A stretch of 25,757 nt of DNA from Acidobacteriota bacterium (GCA_023436715.1 JAEZIJ010000090.1:1-25757), one strand, 5' to 3'; positions 1-8,342 are shown, counted from the stretch's first letter. Translations and numbers: made by a program. Notes: generated by a model from the letters alone, not told the origin.

Positions 1-113
1 AGGTTGCCCCGCCGCCTCCGCCGCCGCGCCCGCCCAAGCCAGCGACGTACAGCCCCGCGGCCGCGGTGCTCAAACAGGCGGCGCGGAGCGGCGCGCCGTT
101 CTGCGACACTTGA
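1..113 (+). CDS. 3' end of a VgrG-like T6SS spike protein (partial)
   Basis: Only the C-terminal 36 codons are in the window, read in the frame starting at base 3 and stopping at TGA 111-113. The tail is a Pro-rich stretch followed by AAAVLKQAARSGAPFCDT. From family knowledge, VgrG/TssI spike proteins often end in an Ala/Leu/Lys helix followed by a '(G)(A/T)PFC' motif. The assignment is supported by the next gene, a DUF4123 protein, because DUF4123 adaptors are typically encoded directly after vgrG. VgrG forms the trimeric tip of the T6SS tube and carries effectors. No start or core domain is visible, so the call rests on the short tail and on context. Confidence 0.55.
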   Translation, partial: VAPPPPPPRPPKPATYSPAAAVLKQAARSGAPFCDT

Positions 114-162
114 CCGCGCCAGTAACCGGCCCGTGCGGCCGGAAAGAGAGATATGGACGGCG

Positions 163-229
163 ACCGCTCCCTCACGGTCGCGGCTCAGTTTCGAACGCAG
201 TTACCGAGCCGCGACCATAAGGGAGCGGT
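163..229. repeat. Large inverted repeat (REP/BIME-like hairpin) between vgrG tail and DUF4123 gene
   Basis: The arms 163-186 and 206-229 are 24 bases each and complementary at 22 positions, with a 19-base loop. The left arm begins ACCGCTCCCTCACGGTCGCG. The core CGGTCGCGGCT reappears in the inverted repeat at 17364-17412, so this looks like a dispersed family rather than a gene-specific terminator. There is no T-tract after either arm. The right arm ends 14-20 bases before the start of the next gene, so the hairpin would lie in its leader if transcription runs through from vgrG. Confidence 0.7.
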
Positions 230-243
230 TAGCCAGCAATTAG

Positions 244-783
244 GTGAACATGGACAAGATTCTCGAAACCGTCAGCCCGTTCCTGTTTAAAGGCGACGGT
301 TCCAACGCATTTGCGGTCCTTGACGGGGCATCCCTGCCCGGCCTGCTGGACAGGCTTTACGGTGTCGTCCGCCCGGAGTTCGAATGCCTCTACGCGGGCG
401 ACATCAAGCCCGATCTCGCCGAGACGGCCCCCTACCTGGTGCGGCTGGAGCAGGAGTCCGAGTTCACCGAATGGGTCCTCTCGGAGGGCTGGGGGAAGCA
501 CTGGGGCGTCTTCGCGGTCGCGCCGCTCGATTTCAAGAGCTTCCGCAAGCACTTGCGAAGATTCCTCGTCGTCTACGACAGCACCACTAAGCCGCTCTAT
601 TTCCGCTATTACGACCCCCGGGTACTGCGTGTCTTTCTGCCGACGTGCAAGGAGGGGGAGTTGAACGAGTTTTTCGGCCCGGCGGCGTTCTGGCTCATGG
701 AGGACGAGGACCCGGCCACGATGCTCCGCTTCCGGCTGGACGCCGGGAAGTTGGTGACACACAAGGATAAGATCGCAGGGTGA
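244..783 (+). CDS. DUF4123 domain protein (T6SS adaptor/chaperone)
   Basis: This 179-residue protein is one DUF4123 domain. Visible family features are the early 'AVLDGA' strand, 'LYAGD', 'APYLVRLE', 'SEGWGKHWGVF', 'LRRFLVVYD' and the strong block 'YFRYYDPRVLRVFLPTC' followed by 'FFGP'. DUF4123 proteins act in the cytoplasm as adaptors that load effectors onto VgrG, which fits the position just after the VgrG tail. The start could be GTG at 244 or ATG at 250, two codons later; AGGTG lies directly before the ATG, so the choice is open. Usually an effector gene follows a DUF4123 gene; here a CsgG-family protein and a kinase follow instead. Confidence 0.85.
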   Translation: MNMDKILETVSPFLFKGDGSNAFAVLDGASLPGLLDRLYGVVRPEFECLYAGDIKPDLAETAPYLVRLEQESEFTEWVLSEGWGKHWGVFAVAPLDFKSFRKHLRRFLVVYDSTTKPLYFRYYDPRVLRVFLPTCKEGELNEFFGPAAFWLMEDEDPATMLRFRLDAGKLVTHKDKIAG

Positions 784-857
784 TGGGAGTCCCATAACTT
801 GTCGCCATACCGGGATGGTGGTATTAGTATTCCGATACACACACATGGAGGAAAGCA

Positions 858-1826
858 ATGCGCCGGCTGATTATCCCGCTCTTTCTAACGGCCGTTCTCG
901 CCGTTACCGCTGCCGCACAGCAGAAGAAACGCGTCGCCGTTCTCGATTTTGAATACGCCACGGTCCGCAGCAATGCCTCGGCCATCTTTGGGACCGATCA
1001 GGACATCGGAAAGGGCATTTCCGACCTGATCGTGGAGAAGCTCGTGAACAGTGGCAAGTTCAGCGTGATCGAGCGCAACGCGCTCGACAAGGTGCTGGCC
1101 GAGCAGAACTTCTCCAACAGCGATCGCGCGGATTCCAACACGGCCGCGAAAATCGGCCGCATTCTTGGCGTCGATGCCATCATAACCGGCAGCATCACTC
1201 AGTTCGGGCGCGACGACAAAAGCTCTGGCGTCGCGGGCGGCGCGGTGGATCGCATCGGCGGCCGGTTCGGGTTAGGCGGCGTCAAGCGGACACAGTCCAA
1301 GGCCGTGGTCGGCGTCAACGCCCGCCTGATCAACACCGATACGGCCGAAATCCTCGCGGCCGCGCGGGGCGTGGGGGAATCCAAGCGCTCGGGCACTTCG
1401 CTGCTCGGCGCCGGCGGCGGTTCCATTGCAGCGGGCGGCGCGGTGGACATGCGTAGCGCCAACTTCGCGAACACCATTATCGGTGAGGCGGTGAACGAGG
1501 CCATCGTCCAACTCTGCGGACAGCTCGACGGGAACGCGGCGAAGCTGCCAACCAAGGCGGTCAGCATCGACGGGCTCGTGGCGGATGCCACCGGCGGTGT
1601 GCTCGTTCTGAACGTCGGCAGCAGGGCGGGCCTCAAGGTTGGCGACCGGCTCACGGTCCGGCGCAAGGTGCGCGAGGTGCGCGACCCGGCGTCGGGAAAG
1701 ATCCTCCGCAGCATTGAAGACACGGTCGGCCAGGTGGTGATCACCGAGGTGGATGAAGGCTCGTCCGTCGGGAATTTCACAGGCAGCACACCCGCGAAGG
1801 TGGGCGACGCGGTTCGAAATCAGTAA
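858..1826 (+). CDS. CsgG-family secreted protein with C-terminal FlgT-like domain
   Basis: The 322-residue protein starts with a Sec signal peptide (residues 1-20, cleavage near AAA-QQ) that has no lipobox Cys, unlike classical CsgG. Residues about 25-115 match the CsgG/LpoB-like core: 'KRVAVLDFEYA', 'GKGISDLIVEKLVNSGKFSVIERNALDKVLAEQ' in segments, 'IGRILGVDAIITGSITQFG'. A Gly-rich middle is followed by a C-terminal beta domain (about 235-322) with 'VLNVGSRAGLKVGDRLTVRR', like FlgT C-terminal modules. CsgG relatives form outer-membrane secretion channels or activate envelope machines; which applies here is unknown. GGAGG at 847-851 sits 6 bases before ATG 858, a clear ribosome site. The gene lies 15 bases before the kinase gene, so the two are probably one operon. 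Confidence 0.8.
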   Translation: MRRLIIPLFLTAVLAVTAAAQQKKRVAVLDFEYATVRSNASAIFGTDQDIGKGISDLIVEKLVNSGKFSVIERNALDKVLAEQNFSNSDRADSNTAAKIGRILGVDAIITGSITQFGRDDKSSGVAGGAVDRIGGRFGLGGVKRTQSKAVVGVNARLINTDTAEILAAARGVGESKRSGTSLLGAGGGSIAAGGAVDMRSANFANTIIGEAVNEAIVQLCGQLDGNAAKLPTKAVSIDGLVADATGGVLVLNVGSRAGLKVGDRLTVRRKVREVRDPASGKILRSIEDTVGQVVITEVDEGSSVGNFTGSTPAKVGDAVRNQ

Positions 1827-1841
1827 AACAGGACTCTTTCT

Positions 1842-3521
1842 ATGGCACTCAATATCGGCGACACCACTGGCGATTACCAGATTGTCGGCATTCTCGGCGC
1901 GGGCGGCATGGGCAAGGTTTACAAGGTGCGGAACGTTATTTCGGACCGCGTCGAGGCCATGAAGGTGCTGCTGCCGAACCTGGCAGAGGCGCCGGAACTG
2001 GCCGACCGCTTCATACGCGAAATCAAGACACTGGCCAGCCTGAACCATCCCAACATCGCCGCGCTCCATACCGCCCTGCGGCAGGACAATCAGCTCCTCA
2101 TGATCATGGAGTTCGTCGAGGGCCGCACGCTGGAAGACCGGCTGCGCGAGGGCCCGGTGACGGTGTGGGAAGCGGTGGACACCATCTCCCAGGCGCTTTC
2201 GGCGCTCGGGTACGCGCACGAGCGCGGCATCGTTCACCGCGACATCAAGCCCGCCAACATGATGGTGACCGCCTCGGGCGAGGTGAAGCTGATGGATTTC
2301 GGCATCGCCAAGGCGATGGCGGACCGTAAGCTCACCATGACCGGCACGACGCTCGGCTCGCTGTTCTACATGTCGCCCGAGCAGGTGAAGGGCAGCGCTA
2401 ACCTCGATGGGCGGTCGGATTTGTATTCGATCGGCGTGTCGCTGTATGAGCTGCTGACCGGCATCCGGCCGTTCAAGGGCGATAGCGACTACTCGATCAT
2501 GGTGGCGCACCTCGAACAGCAGCCCGTCTCGCCGCTTCAGGTGGACCCGACCCTGCCGTCCGATCTGAACGAGATCGTCATGACCGCGATCCAGAAGGAT
2601 CCGGAACAGCGGTTCCAGACGGCCCAGGCGTTCCGCGCTGCGCTGGAGAGCGTGAAGCAGCGCCTGATTCCGCCGCCGAACTGGAAGCCGGCGGCCTATA
2701 CGGCTCCAGCCGCGGCGGCTCCGGCGCCGACGTTTATTCCGACGCAGGCAGCCGCGCCGCCCCAGGTTGCACAGGCTGAACCTGCCGCTCCGCAGCCGCC
2801 CGCCGCAGCGAAGAGCCATCGCGGATTGTGGATGGGATTGGGTGCGCTGGTTATGCTGGCGGTGCTGGCCGTCGCGGCCATTCAGGTGCCGAAGTGGTAC
2901 AAGACGCGGGCCGGAAGCGAGCAATTGCCCGTGGTGGAAACGCAGCAGCCGCCAGCGGCGCAGCCAGAGGCTTCGCAGCCCGCGGCTGAAGTGCCTCCGC
3001 AACCTGAGGCGGTTCCGCCAGCGGTGGAGACGGCATCGCAGCCGATGGCGACGCCGGCTGCTGCCGTTCCCTCGAAGGCCGCGATACGGATGCCTCGTGG
3101 GAATGCGGCTTCTTCGAAGATGTCAGCGGCGCCGTCGAAATCCTTGACAGCCCAGCCGGTTCAGATGCAGCAGCAGCCTTCCGCGCCCGCTGCACAGCCC
3201 CCGGCGGCGCAGGCCCAGATCCCGTCGCATGCCGTAACTCCGCAGGTCGATCCCGAGGCCCTGGAGAGCGCCCGGGAGCGGCTCGGGATGCTCGGCACCC
3301 GCGCGAACGCGCTGATCGCCGCGCTCAAGAACCTGCAACAGCAGCAGCAGAGAATGGGCGTCGGCATGCGCACCGACATCACGACCTCATGGAAGCGGAT
3401 GGAGTTGCTGCTCGACGAATCCGAAGCCGCCCTGAAACGTCAGGACCTCGCCGGCACGAAGAAGAACCTCGACCAGGCTGAGCGCGAGGCGGATAAGCTG
3501 GATAAGTTCTTGGGGAGGTAA
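1842..3521 (+). CDS. Membrane Ser/Thr protein kinase (PpkA/Pkn-type)
   Basis: The 559-residue protein has an N-terminal Hanks-type kinase domain (about 12-275). All key residues are present: glycine loop GAGGMGKVY (19-27), lysine K41, catalytic HRDIKPAN (132-139), DFG (152-154) and the activation-segment end 'GSLFYMSPEQVKG'. A Pro/Ala linker precedes one transmembrane helix at about 328-350. Beyond it comes a long Ala/Pro/Gln-rich periplasmic stretch and a C-terminal helical, coiled-coil-like part (about 470-559). No PASTA or FHA domain is visible. Ser/Thr kinases of the PpkA type control T6SS firing in several bacteria. Position after vgrG, DUF4123 and a CsgG-like gene makes such a role plausible, but the substrate is not shown by the sequence. 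Confidence 0.9.
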   Translation: MALNIGDTTGDYQIVGILGAGGMGKVYKVRNVISDRVEAMKVLLPNLAEAPELADRFIREIKTLASLNHPNIAALHTALRQDNQLLMIMEFVEGRTLEDRLREGPVTVWEAVDTISQALSALGYAHERGIVHRDIKPANMMVTASGEVKLMDFGIAKAMADRKLTMTGTTLGSLFYMSPEQVKGSANLDGRSDLYSIGVSLYELLTGIRPFKGDSDYSIMVAHLEQQPVSPLQVDPTLPSDLNEIVMTAIQKDPEQRFQTAQAFRAALESVKQRLIPPPNWKPAAYTAPAAAAPAPTFIPTQAAAPPQVAQAEPAAPQPPAAAKSHRGLWMGLGALVMLAVLAVAAIQVPKWYKTRAGSEQLPVVETQQPPAAQPEASQPAAEVPPQPEAVPPAVETASQPMATPAAAVPSKAAIRMPRGNAASSKMSAAPSKSLTAQPVQMQQQPSAPAAQPPAAQAQIPSHAVTPQVDPEALESARERLGMLGTRANALIAALKNLQQQQQRMGVGMRTDITTSWKRMELLLDESEAALKRQDLAGTKKNLDQAEREADKLDKFLGR

Positions 3522-3566
3522 AGGGCGTTACACGAGTCTGGGCCCGGCCGCTTGTGGGAGTTGACC

Positions 3567-3971
3567 ATGACACTTGAACAAGTGGAGGGCTCGCTTCCGA
3601 ATGGCTTGCATGATGCCCAAATCCAACAACTGGTGGTGGATTACGAACACTCTCGACTCACGTTGAGAGTGTTCGTGCTTGTCGGATTGCCTGGCCAACC
3701 GCGCCCAGATCGCGACAGTTACCGGCTTGGAGAGATCCTGTTTCAGAAACTACTGTTCTTTTCGATCGACCCTCCACAGGTTGGCTCCGCGTTCCAGCAG
3801 CCCGGCAGTGTCTGGTTCTCGTATGAGAGAACGGCACCGGAGGGAACACCCGCCGCAGTGAGACAGACACTCTCCCCGGCCACACAGTGTTATTCACTGT
3901 TTGTCCACGACTGGCTATCGCACATTCAGATTGCCGCCGACGAAGTCAGTTTCTCGTGGGTTGGCGCATAG
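3567..3971 (+). CDS. Conserved hypothetical protein, 134 residues
   Basis: I do not recognise a named family. The start is set at ATG 3567 because GGGAG at 3556-3560 lies 6 bases upstream; a TTG at 3552 is also in frame but falls before that site. The protein has no signal peptide or membrane segment. It begins 'LPNGLHDAQIQQLVVDYEHSRLTLRV', here cited in parts: NGLHDA near residue 13, then alternating beta strands. The 'LHDA-x-(I/L)...D' opening resembles several small cytoplasmic beta proteins found next to secretion or polymorphic-toxin loci, so an immunity-type role is possible but unproven. The coding sequence contains a perfect 12-bp inverted repeat (3643-3676), reported separately. Confidence 0.65.
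   Translation: MTLEQVEGSLPNGLHDAQIQQLVVDYEHSRLTLRVFVLVGLPGQPRPDRDSYRLGEILFQKLLFFSIDPPQVGSAFQQPGSVWFSYERTAPEGTPAAVRQTLSPATQCYSLFVHDWLSHIQIAADEVSFSWVGA
3643..3676. repeat. Perfect 12-bp inverted repeat inside a coding sequence
   Basis: ACGAACACTCTC (3643-3654) is followed after 10 bases by its exact reverse complement (3665-3676). The repeat falls early in the hypothetical gene at 3567 and encodes part of a beta strand. There is no T-run after it. Confidence 0.75.
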
Positions 3972-4007
3972 GACGGCAATCGGGGCGTGCGTCCCTGAGC
4001 CGCCCCC

Positions 4008-4388
4008 TTACGGGAGCGGCTTCTCGCGCTGGATCAGGTGCAGGATGTTGCCGTCCGGGTCCGTGAAGAAGACGGTGCTGACGCCCTTCTTCGTGTCGGG
4101 CTCGGTCAGGAACGGAACTCCCTTTTCTCTCAATGCGGCGACGGCGGCCGGGAAGTCGGTCGTCGTGATGGCGAAGTGGCGCAGGCCGGGGGTCTTCATC
4201 GAGGCCGGCTGGCGCTCGCCGTCCGAGGCGATGATTTCGAACATCGACCCGTTCGGCGCCTTCACGAACGTCGTCTTGCTCGCGGGCGAAAAGTAGTTAA
4301 CCGTGAACCCGAGGGTCTCCACGTACCACTTGGCGAGCTTTTCAGGATCCGGCGTAGCAATAGCAGCGTGTTCTAGTCCTTGGAACAT
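4008..4388 (-). CDS. VOC-family (glyoxalase/bleomycin-resistance fold) protein
   Basis: The 126-residue protein is a single vicinal-oxygen-chelate module pair. It opens 'GLEHAAIATPDPEKLAKWYVETLGF' (cited in part), contains 'FEIIASDG' and 'LRHFAITTTDFPAAVAAL', and ends 'VFFTDPDGNILHLIQRE', the classic VOC closing strand. Likely metal ligands are His8 (LEHAAI), Glu51 (MFEII), His71 (LRHFAI) and the Glu/His region of the last strand. VOC proteins include glyoxalases, dioxygenases and antibiotic-binding proteins; the substrate cannot be told here. A TACAAT hexamer lies just 9 bases before the ATG, suggesting a very short leader. It is divergent from the YfhO-family gene. Confidence 0.85.
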   Translation of the reverse strand: MFQGLEHAAIATPDPEKLAKWYVETLGFTVNYFSPASKTTFVKAPNGSMFEIIASDGERQPASMKTPGLRHFAITTTDFPAAVAALREKGVPFLTEPDTKKGVSTVFFTDPDGNILHLIQREKPLP

Positions 4389-4397
4389 AGACCACGC

Positions 4398-4403
4398 ATT
4401 GTA
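4398..4403 (-). promoter_or_regulatory. Candidate -10 element (TACAAT) for the VOC gene
   Basis: Read on the minus strand, TACAAT is 9 bases before the ATG at 4388, so transcription would begin about 2-3 bases before the start codon. No convincing -35 box is seen. A nearly leaderless mRNA is inferred. Confidence 0.35.
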
Positions 4404-4448
4404 TCAATTCTTGCGGGCCGCCCGCCGCTGTGTTCCAATACGGATTTC

Positions 4449-6512
4449 ATGCGCAAGTATCTCCCCTACGCGCTGCTTCTGGCCGAGGTCCTGATCTTCT
4501 TCCGGCATGTGCTTTTTCTCCCGGGCTACGTCTTCCCCTGGGACCTGCGGTACTACCACTACCCGCACGCCTGGTTCATCGCCGAATCGTTCCGCAACTT
4601 CGACCTGCCGCTCTGGGACCCCTACTCGTACTTCGGCCAGCCGTTCCAAGCCAATGTACAAACGCAGTCGGTCTACCCGCCGCTCATGCTGCTGATCGCG
4701 ATCGGAAACGTGACCGGCGGCGACTTGCTTTACCTGATCGAGTGCAACGTGATTCTGCACGTGTTTCTGGGCGGCGTGTTTACGTTCTGGCTGTTGAGGC
4801 GGCTCGGCGCGGGGACGCCGGCATCGCTGGTGGGCGCAAGCATCTACCAGCTTGGGGGCTTTTTCCCGGCGCACGTGGAACATATGGGCGCCGTGAGCGC
4901 GGCCGCGTGGATTCCGCTGGCATGGCTGAGCGTGCTCTCGCTGCGCGACAACCTCAGGTGGCTTCCCGTGCTCGCGCTGGCGCTGGGGATGTCCGTGCTC
5001 GCGGGCTACACGCCGCTGACCGCGGCCGTGTTCGCCTCCACGCTGTTCCTCTCCCTGCTCCTGGTGGTGTTCCGCCAGGCGCCTCGAAGGCTGCCGCTCG
5101 TCGCGCTGGCCGGCTGCGTGTGGGCTCTTGCGCTCTCGGCCGTGCAAGCGCTGCCCACGATCCAGCTCAACAGTCTCAGCGTCACACAGTACCGTAAGGA
5201 TTTTCTGAACTCCGGCGGCGGCGCGCCGCTCCAGAGTCTCGCCTCGCTAGTCTGGCCGAACTACTACGGCATCTTCGACCTGAGCCGCTACTCGTGGAAG
5301 TGGGAAGTCACGCAGATGTACCTGTACTGCGGAGTTCTGGGGATCGGGCTCGCCGCGGCTGCGCTGTTCCGCCGGCAAAAGGAGACGGCGCTGTTTGTGG
5401 TGATGACCGTGGTTTCGCTCCTGGCAACGCTGGGCGATTCAACCCCGGTGGGGAGATCGGCGTACTATCTGATACCGCAGTATCTCCGCAACGGGCTGCA
5501 TCCCGAGTTCACGACGCCGTGCTTCATTCTGGGGATCGCTGTGCTTGCCGGGCTGGGGGCGCGGCATTGGCTGCGGATGCGGCGCGTGGCGTGGGGCGCG
5601 GTGGCCGTGGTTGCAGTCGATCTGATTCTGGTGGGTTCGAACAGGCCAATGAACACGGCGGCGACTCGGCAGGAACCCGGCGTGAGGCACAACAGCTTTC
5701 ACGGCAGTCCACTCGAAGCGCAGCGGATGCGGTTGCTTGCGAACCGCACGTTCCCGCCGTCGCGCATCGATACCATCGACTCCTCGCAGGATTGGGCGAT
5801 GGCCGCTCCGCTGCTCGAAATCCCGTCCGCGAACGGTGTCGAAGCCATGGCCCCGGCCCGCGCCATTCAAGTGCGGTTGGCGTTCTGCAAAGGCGAGCGG
5901 TGGGGGTCTTACTACCAGGTCTCGAATCCGGAATCGCCCGTGCTCGACCTCACGAACGTGCGCTACCTGATCTCGCGCGAGCCGGTCCAGGCGGCCGGAC
6001 TCAGCGAAATCACGCGGCTTCGGAACGCGTACGTATATGAGAACACGGAGGTGATGCCGCGGTTCTTCCTGCTGTCGCAGATTCGGAGGGCGGGGAGCAT
6101 GGAAGAAGCGGCGCGGATGCTCCGGTCGCCGGCGTTCGATCCCAAGCGGGAAGCGATTGTCGAGGGTTCCGTCAATTTCCAGAACGCAGGAGCCGCAGCA
6201 TCGGGTACTGTAAAGGTGATTCGCTACGAGCCGCGGACGGTAATCCTTGAAACGGATACTCCCGCGCCCGCATACCTGGTCACCTCGGAAGCCCACTACC
6301 CGGGCTGGCGTGCATTCATGGAAGGAAACGAACTCCAGCTCAACTACACGAACGTGGCTTTCCGGGGCCTGCCGGTGCCGGCGGGACGACATGTCATCCT
6401 GATGCGGTTCGCCCCCCCGCTGTTCAACTATTCGCTGGCGTTCAGCGCGCTGGCCTGGTTCGGCACTCTGGCTTTGCTGAATAAGCGCAGGCCGTCAGCG
6501 CTCAACCTTTAA
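4449..6512 (+). CDS. YfhO-family polytopic membrane protein
   Basis: The protein is 687 residues from ATG 4449. A TTG 23 codons upstream is in frame but overlaps the start of the divergent VOC gene and encodes a polar leader that does not fit a membrane protein. The N-terminal two-thirds has about 10-12 hydrophobic segments with the extracytoplasmic motif 'DLRYYHYPHAWF' and 'PLWDPYSYFGQP', typical of YfhO/GT-C-like proteins. The C-terminal part is a beta domain with the diagnostic 'SEAHYPGWRAFMEGNE', 'NVAFRGLPVPAGRH' and a final membrane helix. YfhO proteins are thought to take part in lipid-linked glycosylation of cell-surface polymers. The 3' end overlaps the convergent typA gene by 18 bases. 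No strong ribosome site is visible. Confidence 0.85.
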   Translation: MRKYLPYALLLAEVLIFFRHVLFLPGYVFPWDLRYYHYPHAWFIAESFRNFDLPLWDPYSYFGQPFQANVQTQSVYPPLMLLIAIGNVTGGDLLYLIECNVILHVFLGGVFTFWLLRRLGAGTPASLVGASIYQLGGFFPAHVEHMGAVSAAAWIPLAWLSVLSLRDNLRWLPVLALALGMSVLAGYTPLTAAVFASTLFLSLLLVVFRQAPRRLPLVALAGCVWALALSAVQALPTIQLNSLSVTQYRKDFLNSGGGAPLQSLASLVWPNYYGIFDLSRYSWKWEVTQMYLYCGVLGIGLAAAALFRRQKETALFVVMTVVSLLATLGDSTPVGRSAYYLIPQYLRNGLHPEFTTPCFILGIAVLAGLGARHWLRMRRVAWGAVAVVAVDLILVGSNRPMNTAATRQEPGVRHNSFHGSPLEAQRMRLLANRTFPPSRIDTIDSSQDWAMAAPLLEIPSANGVEAMAPARAIQVRLAFCKGERWGSYYQVSNPESPVLDLTNVRYLISREPVQAAGLSEITRLRNAYVYENTEVMPRFFLLSQIRRAGSMEEAARMLRSPAFDPKREAIVEGSVNFQNAGAAASGTVKVIRYEPRTVILETDTPAPAYLVTSEAHYPGWRAFMEGNELQLNYTNVAFRGLPVPAGRHVILMRFAPPLFNYSLAFSALAWFGTLALLNKRRPSALNL

Positions 6513-8342
6513 CAGCACTTTCTTCCGCAGGCGGATCGACTGCGGGGTGATTTCGACGAACTCGTCCTCGCGGATGAACTCAATCGCCTGTTCAAGGTTC
6601 AGAATGCGCGGGGGAACGAGCCGGATCGCCTCATCCGCCGTGGAGGACCGCATGTTCGTGAGCTTCTTCTCCTTGATGATGTTCACGTCGAGGTCGCGGT
6701 CGCGTGCGTTCTCTCCGATGACCATCCCTTCATAGACCTCGGTGCCGGGCGTGATGAAAATCTCTCCGCGCTCCTGGAGGTTGAAGATAGCGTAGGCCGT
6801 GGCTTTACCAGGGCGGTCTGCAACCAGCGAGCCTGTCGGGCGCATCGGAATTTCGCCCTGCCACTCTATGTACCCGTGGAACAGCGAGTTCATGACGGCC
6901 GTGCCGCGCGTGTCCGTCAGGATCTCGCTGCGCAGCCCGATCAAGCCGCGCGAAGGGACTTCGAACTCCATGCGCACGCGGCCCGTGCCGTGGTTCACCA
7001 TCTTCTCCAGCTTGCCCTTGCGCTGGCCCATCTTGTCCATCACCACGCCAATGAACGTGTCCGGGCAGTCGATGCTCAGCAACTCCAGCGGCTCGTGCAG
7101 CAGCCCGTCGATCTGCTTCGTGAGGATCTCCGGCTTGCCCACCGCCAGTTCGTAGCCCTCACGCCGCATCATCTCGATCAGGATGGCGAGCTGCAGCTCG
7201 CCTCTGCCCATCACCTTGAACGCGTCCGGCCCGCCGGCCTCCTCGACGCGGATCGAAACATTGGTGAGCAGCTCCTTGTCGAGCCGCTCGCGCAGGTGGC
7301 GGGAGGTGACGAAGGCGCCCTCGCGCCCGGCGAACGGCGAGGTGTTCACCGTGAACGTCATGGCGATGGTGGGCTCGTCGATTTGAACCTGCGGCAGCGG
7401 CGCCGGGGTCTCCGGGTGCGTCACCGTCTCCCCAATGGTGATGCCTTCCACGCCCGCGATGGCCAGGATGTCGCCCGGCTGGCCAAGCGTTTCCTCCACG
7501 CGCCTGACCCCTTCGAACGAATACAGTTTCGTGATGCGTGTGTGCTGGAGCGAGCCGTCGAGCTTGGCGATTCCCACCTCGTCGCCAAGACGCAGCGTTC
7601 CCTGGAACACGCGGCCAATGGCGAGGCGGCCCAGGTAGTCGCTGTAGTCCAGGTTCGCGACGAGCAGTTGCAGGATGGCGTCCGGGTCGCCCGCCGGGCC
7701 GGGAATGTTCTTCAGAATCGACTCAAACAGCGGCCGGAAGTCCGTGGACGGGTCCTCCATCGACGTTTTCGCCACGCCCGCCTTGGCGTTCGTATAGATC
7801 ACCGGGAACTCGAGCTGGTCTTCGGTGGCATCGAGATCGATGAACAGGTCGTAGACCTCGTTGAGCACTTCCTGTATCCGGGCATCCGGCCGGTCGATTT
7901 TGTTGATGACGAGGATCTGGGGCAGCTTTGCTTCCAGCGCTTTTGAGAGCACGTAGCGAGTCTGCGGCAGCGGGCCTTCGCTGGCATCCACCAGGAGCAT
8001 GACGCCGTCCACCAGTTTCAGGGCGCGCTCCACCTCGCCTCCGAAATCGGCGTGGCCCGGGGTATCGACGATGTTGATCTTCACGCCGCCGTACCGCACA
8101 CCGGTGTTCTTGGCGAGGATGGTGATGCCGCGTTCGCGCTCGAGGTCGTTGGAATCCATGACGCGCTCGATCTGCGCGGCGGCCTCGTTCTCGCGAAATG
8201 CGCCGCTCTGGTGCAGCATGGCATCCACGATGGTGGTTTTGCCGTGGTCCACGTGGGCGATGATGGCGATATTGCGTGTAGTCTCGATACGGCGTTGGTT
8301 GCGCGGCGCATCGGCAGATGTGTCCGCAGTCAAAAAGCTCAT
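6495..8342 (-). CDS. typA: Translational GTPase TypA/BipA
   Basis: The 615-residue protein has the full GTPase set: G1 AHVDHGKT (29-36), G2 in 'ERERGITI', G3 DTPGHADF, G4 NKID. These are followed by EF-Tu-like domain 2, EF-G-like domains III and V ('GRGELQLAILIEMMRREG' cited in part; 'VPSRGLIGLRSE') and the TypA-specific C-terminus. TypA binds the ribosome and helps 50S assembly and stress growth. Length is normal. The N-terminus carries about 18 extra residues before the usual 'RNIAIIAHVDHGKT' start, with no internal Met to offer a shorter form. An 8-bp tandem repeat (ATATTCTC twice on the plus strand, 8341-8356) covers the leader and start codon. Confidence 0.97.
   Translation of the reverse strand: MSFLTADTSADAPRNQRRIETTRNIAIIAHVDHGKTTIVDAMLHQSGAFRENEAAAQIERVMDSNDLERERGITILAKNTGVRYGGVKINIVDTPGHADFGGEVERALKLVDGVMLLVDASEGPLPQTRYVLSKALEAKLPQILVINKIDRPDARIQEVLNEVYDLFIDLDATEDQLEFPVIYTNAKAGVAKTSMEDPSTDFRPLFESILKNIPGPAGDPDAILQLLVANLDYSDYLGRLAIGRVFQGTLRLGDEVGIAKLDGSLQHTRITKLYSFEGVRRVEETLGQPGDILAIAGVEGITIGETVTHPETPAPLPQVQIDEPTIAMTFTVNTSPFAGREGAFVTSRHLRERLDKELLTNVSIRVEEAGGPDAFKVMGRGELQLAILIEMMRREGYELAVGKPEILTKQIDGLLHEPLELLSIDCPDTFIGVVMDKMGQRKGKLEKMVNHGTGRVRMEFEVPSRGLIGLRSEILTDTRGTAVMNSLFHGYIEWQGEIPMRPTGSLVADRPGKATAYAIFNLQERGEIFITPGTEVYEGMVIGENARDRDLDVNIIKEKKLTNMRSSTADEAIRLVPPRILNLEQAIEFIREDEFVEITPQSIRLRKKVLLKVER

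Noticed and set aside
4..243. 79-codon Arg-rich open frame at the left edge
   Set aside because: The VgrG-like tail in another frame explains 1-113, and the rest is an inverted repeat.
1272..3002. 576-codon open frame antisense to the CsgG-like and kinase genes
   Set aside because: It is a His/Arg-rich shadow frame of GC-rich coding DNA with no domain, while both sense genes have clear motifs.
6876..7946. 356-codon open frame antisense to typA
   Set aside because: Low-complexity Arg/His/Gln composition and complete overlap with the well-conserved typA gene.
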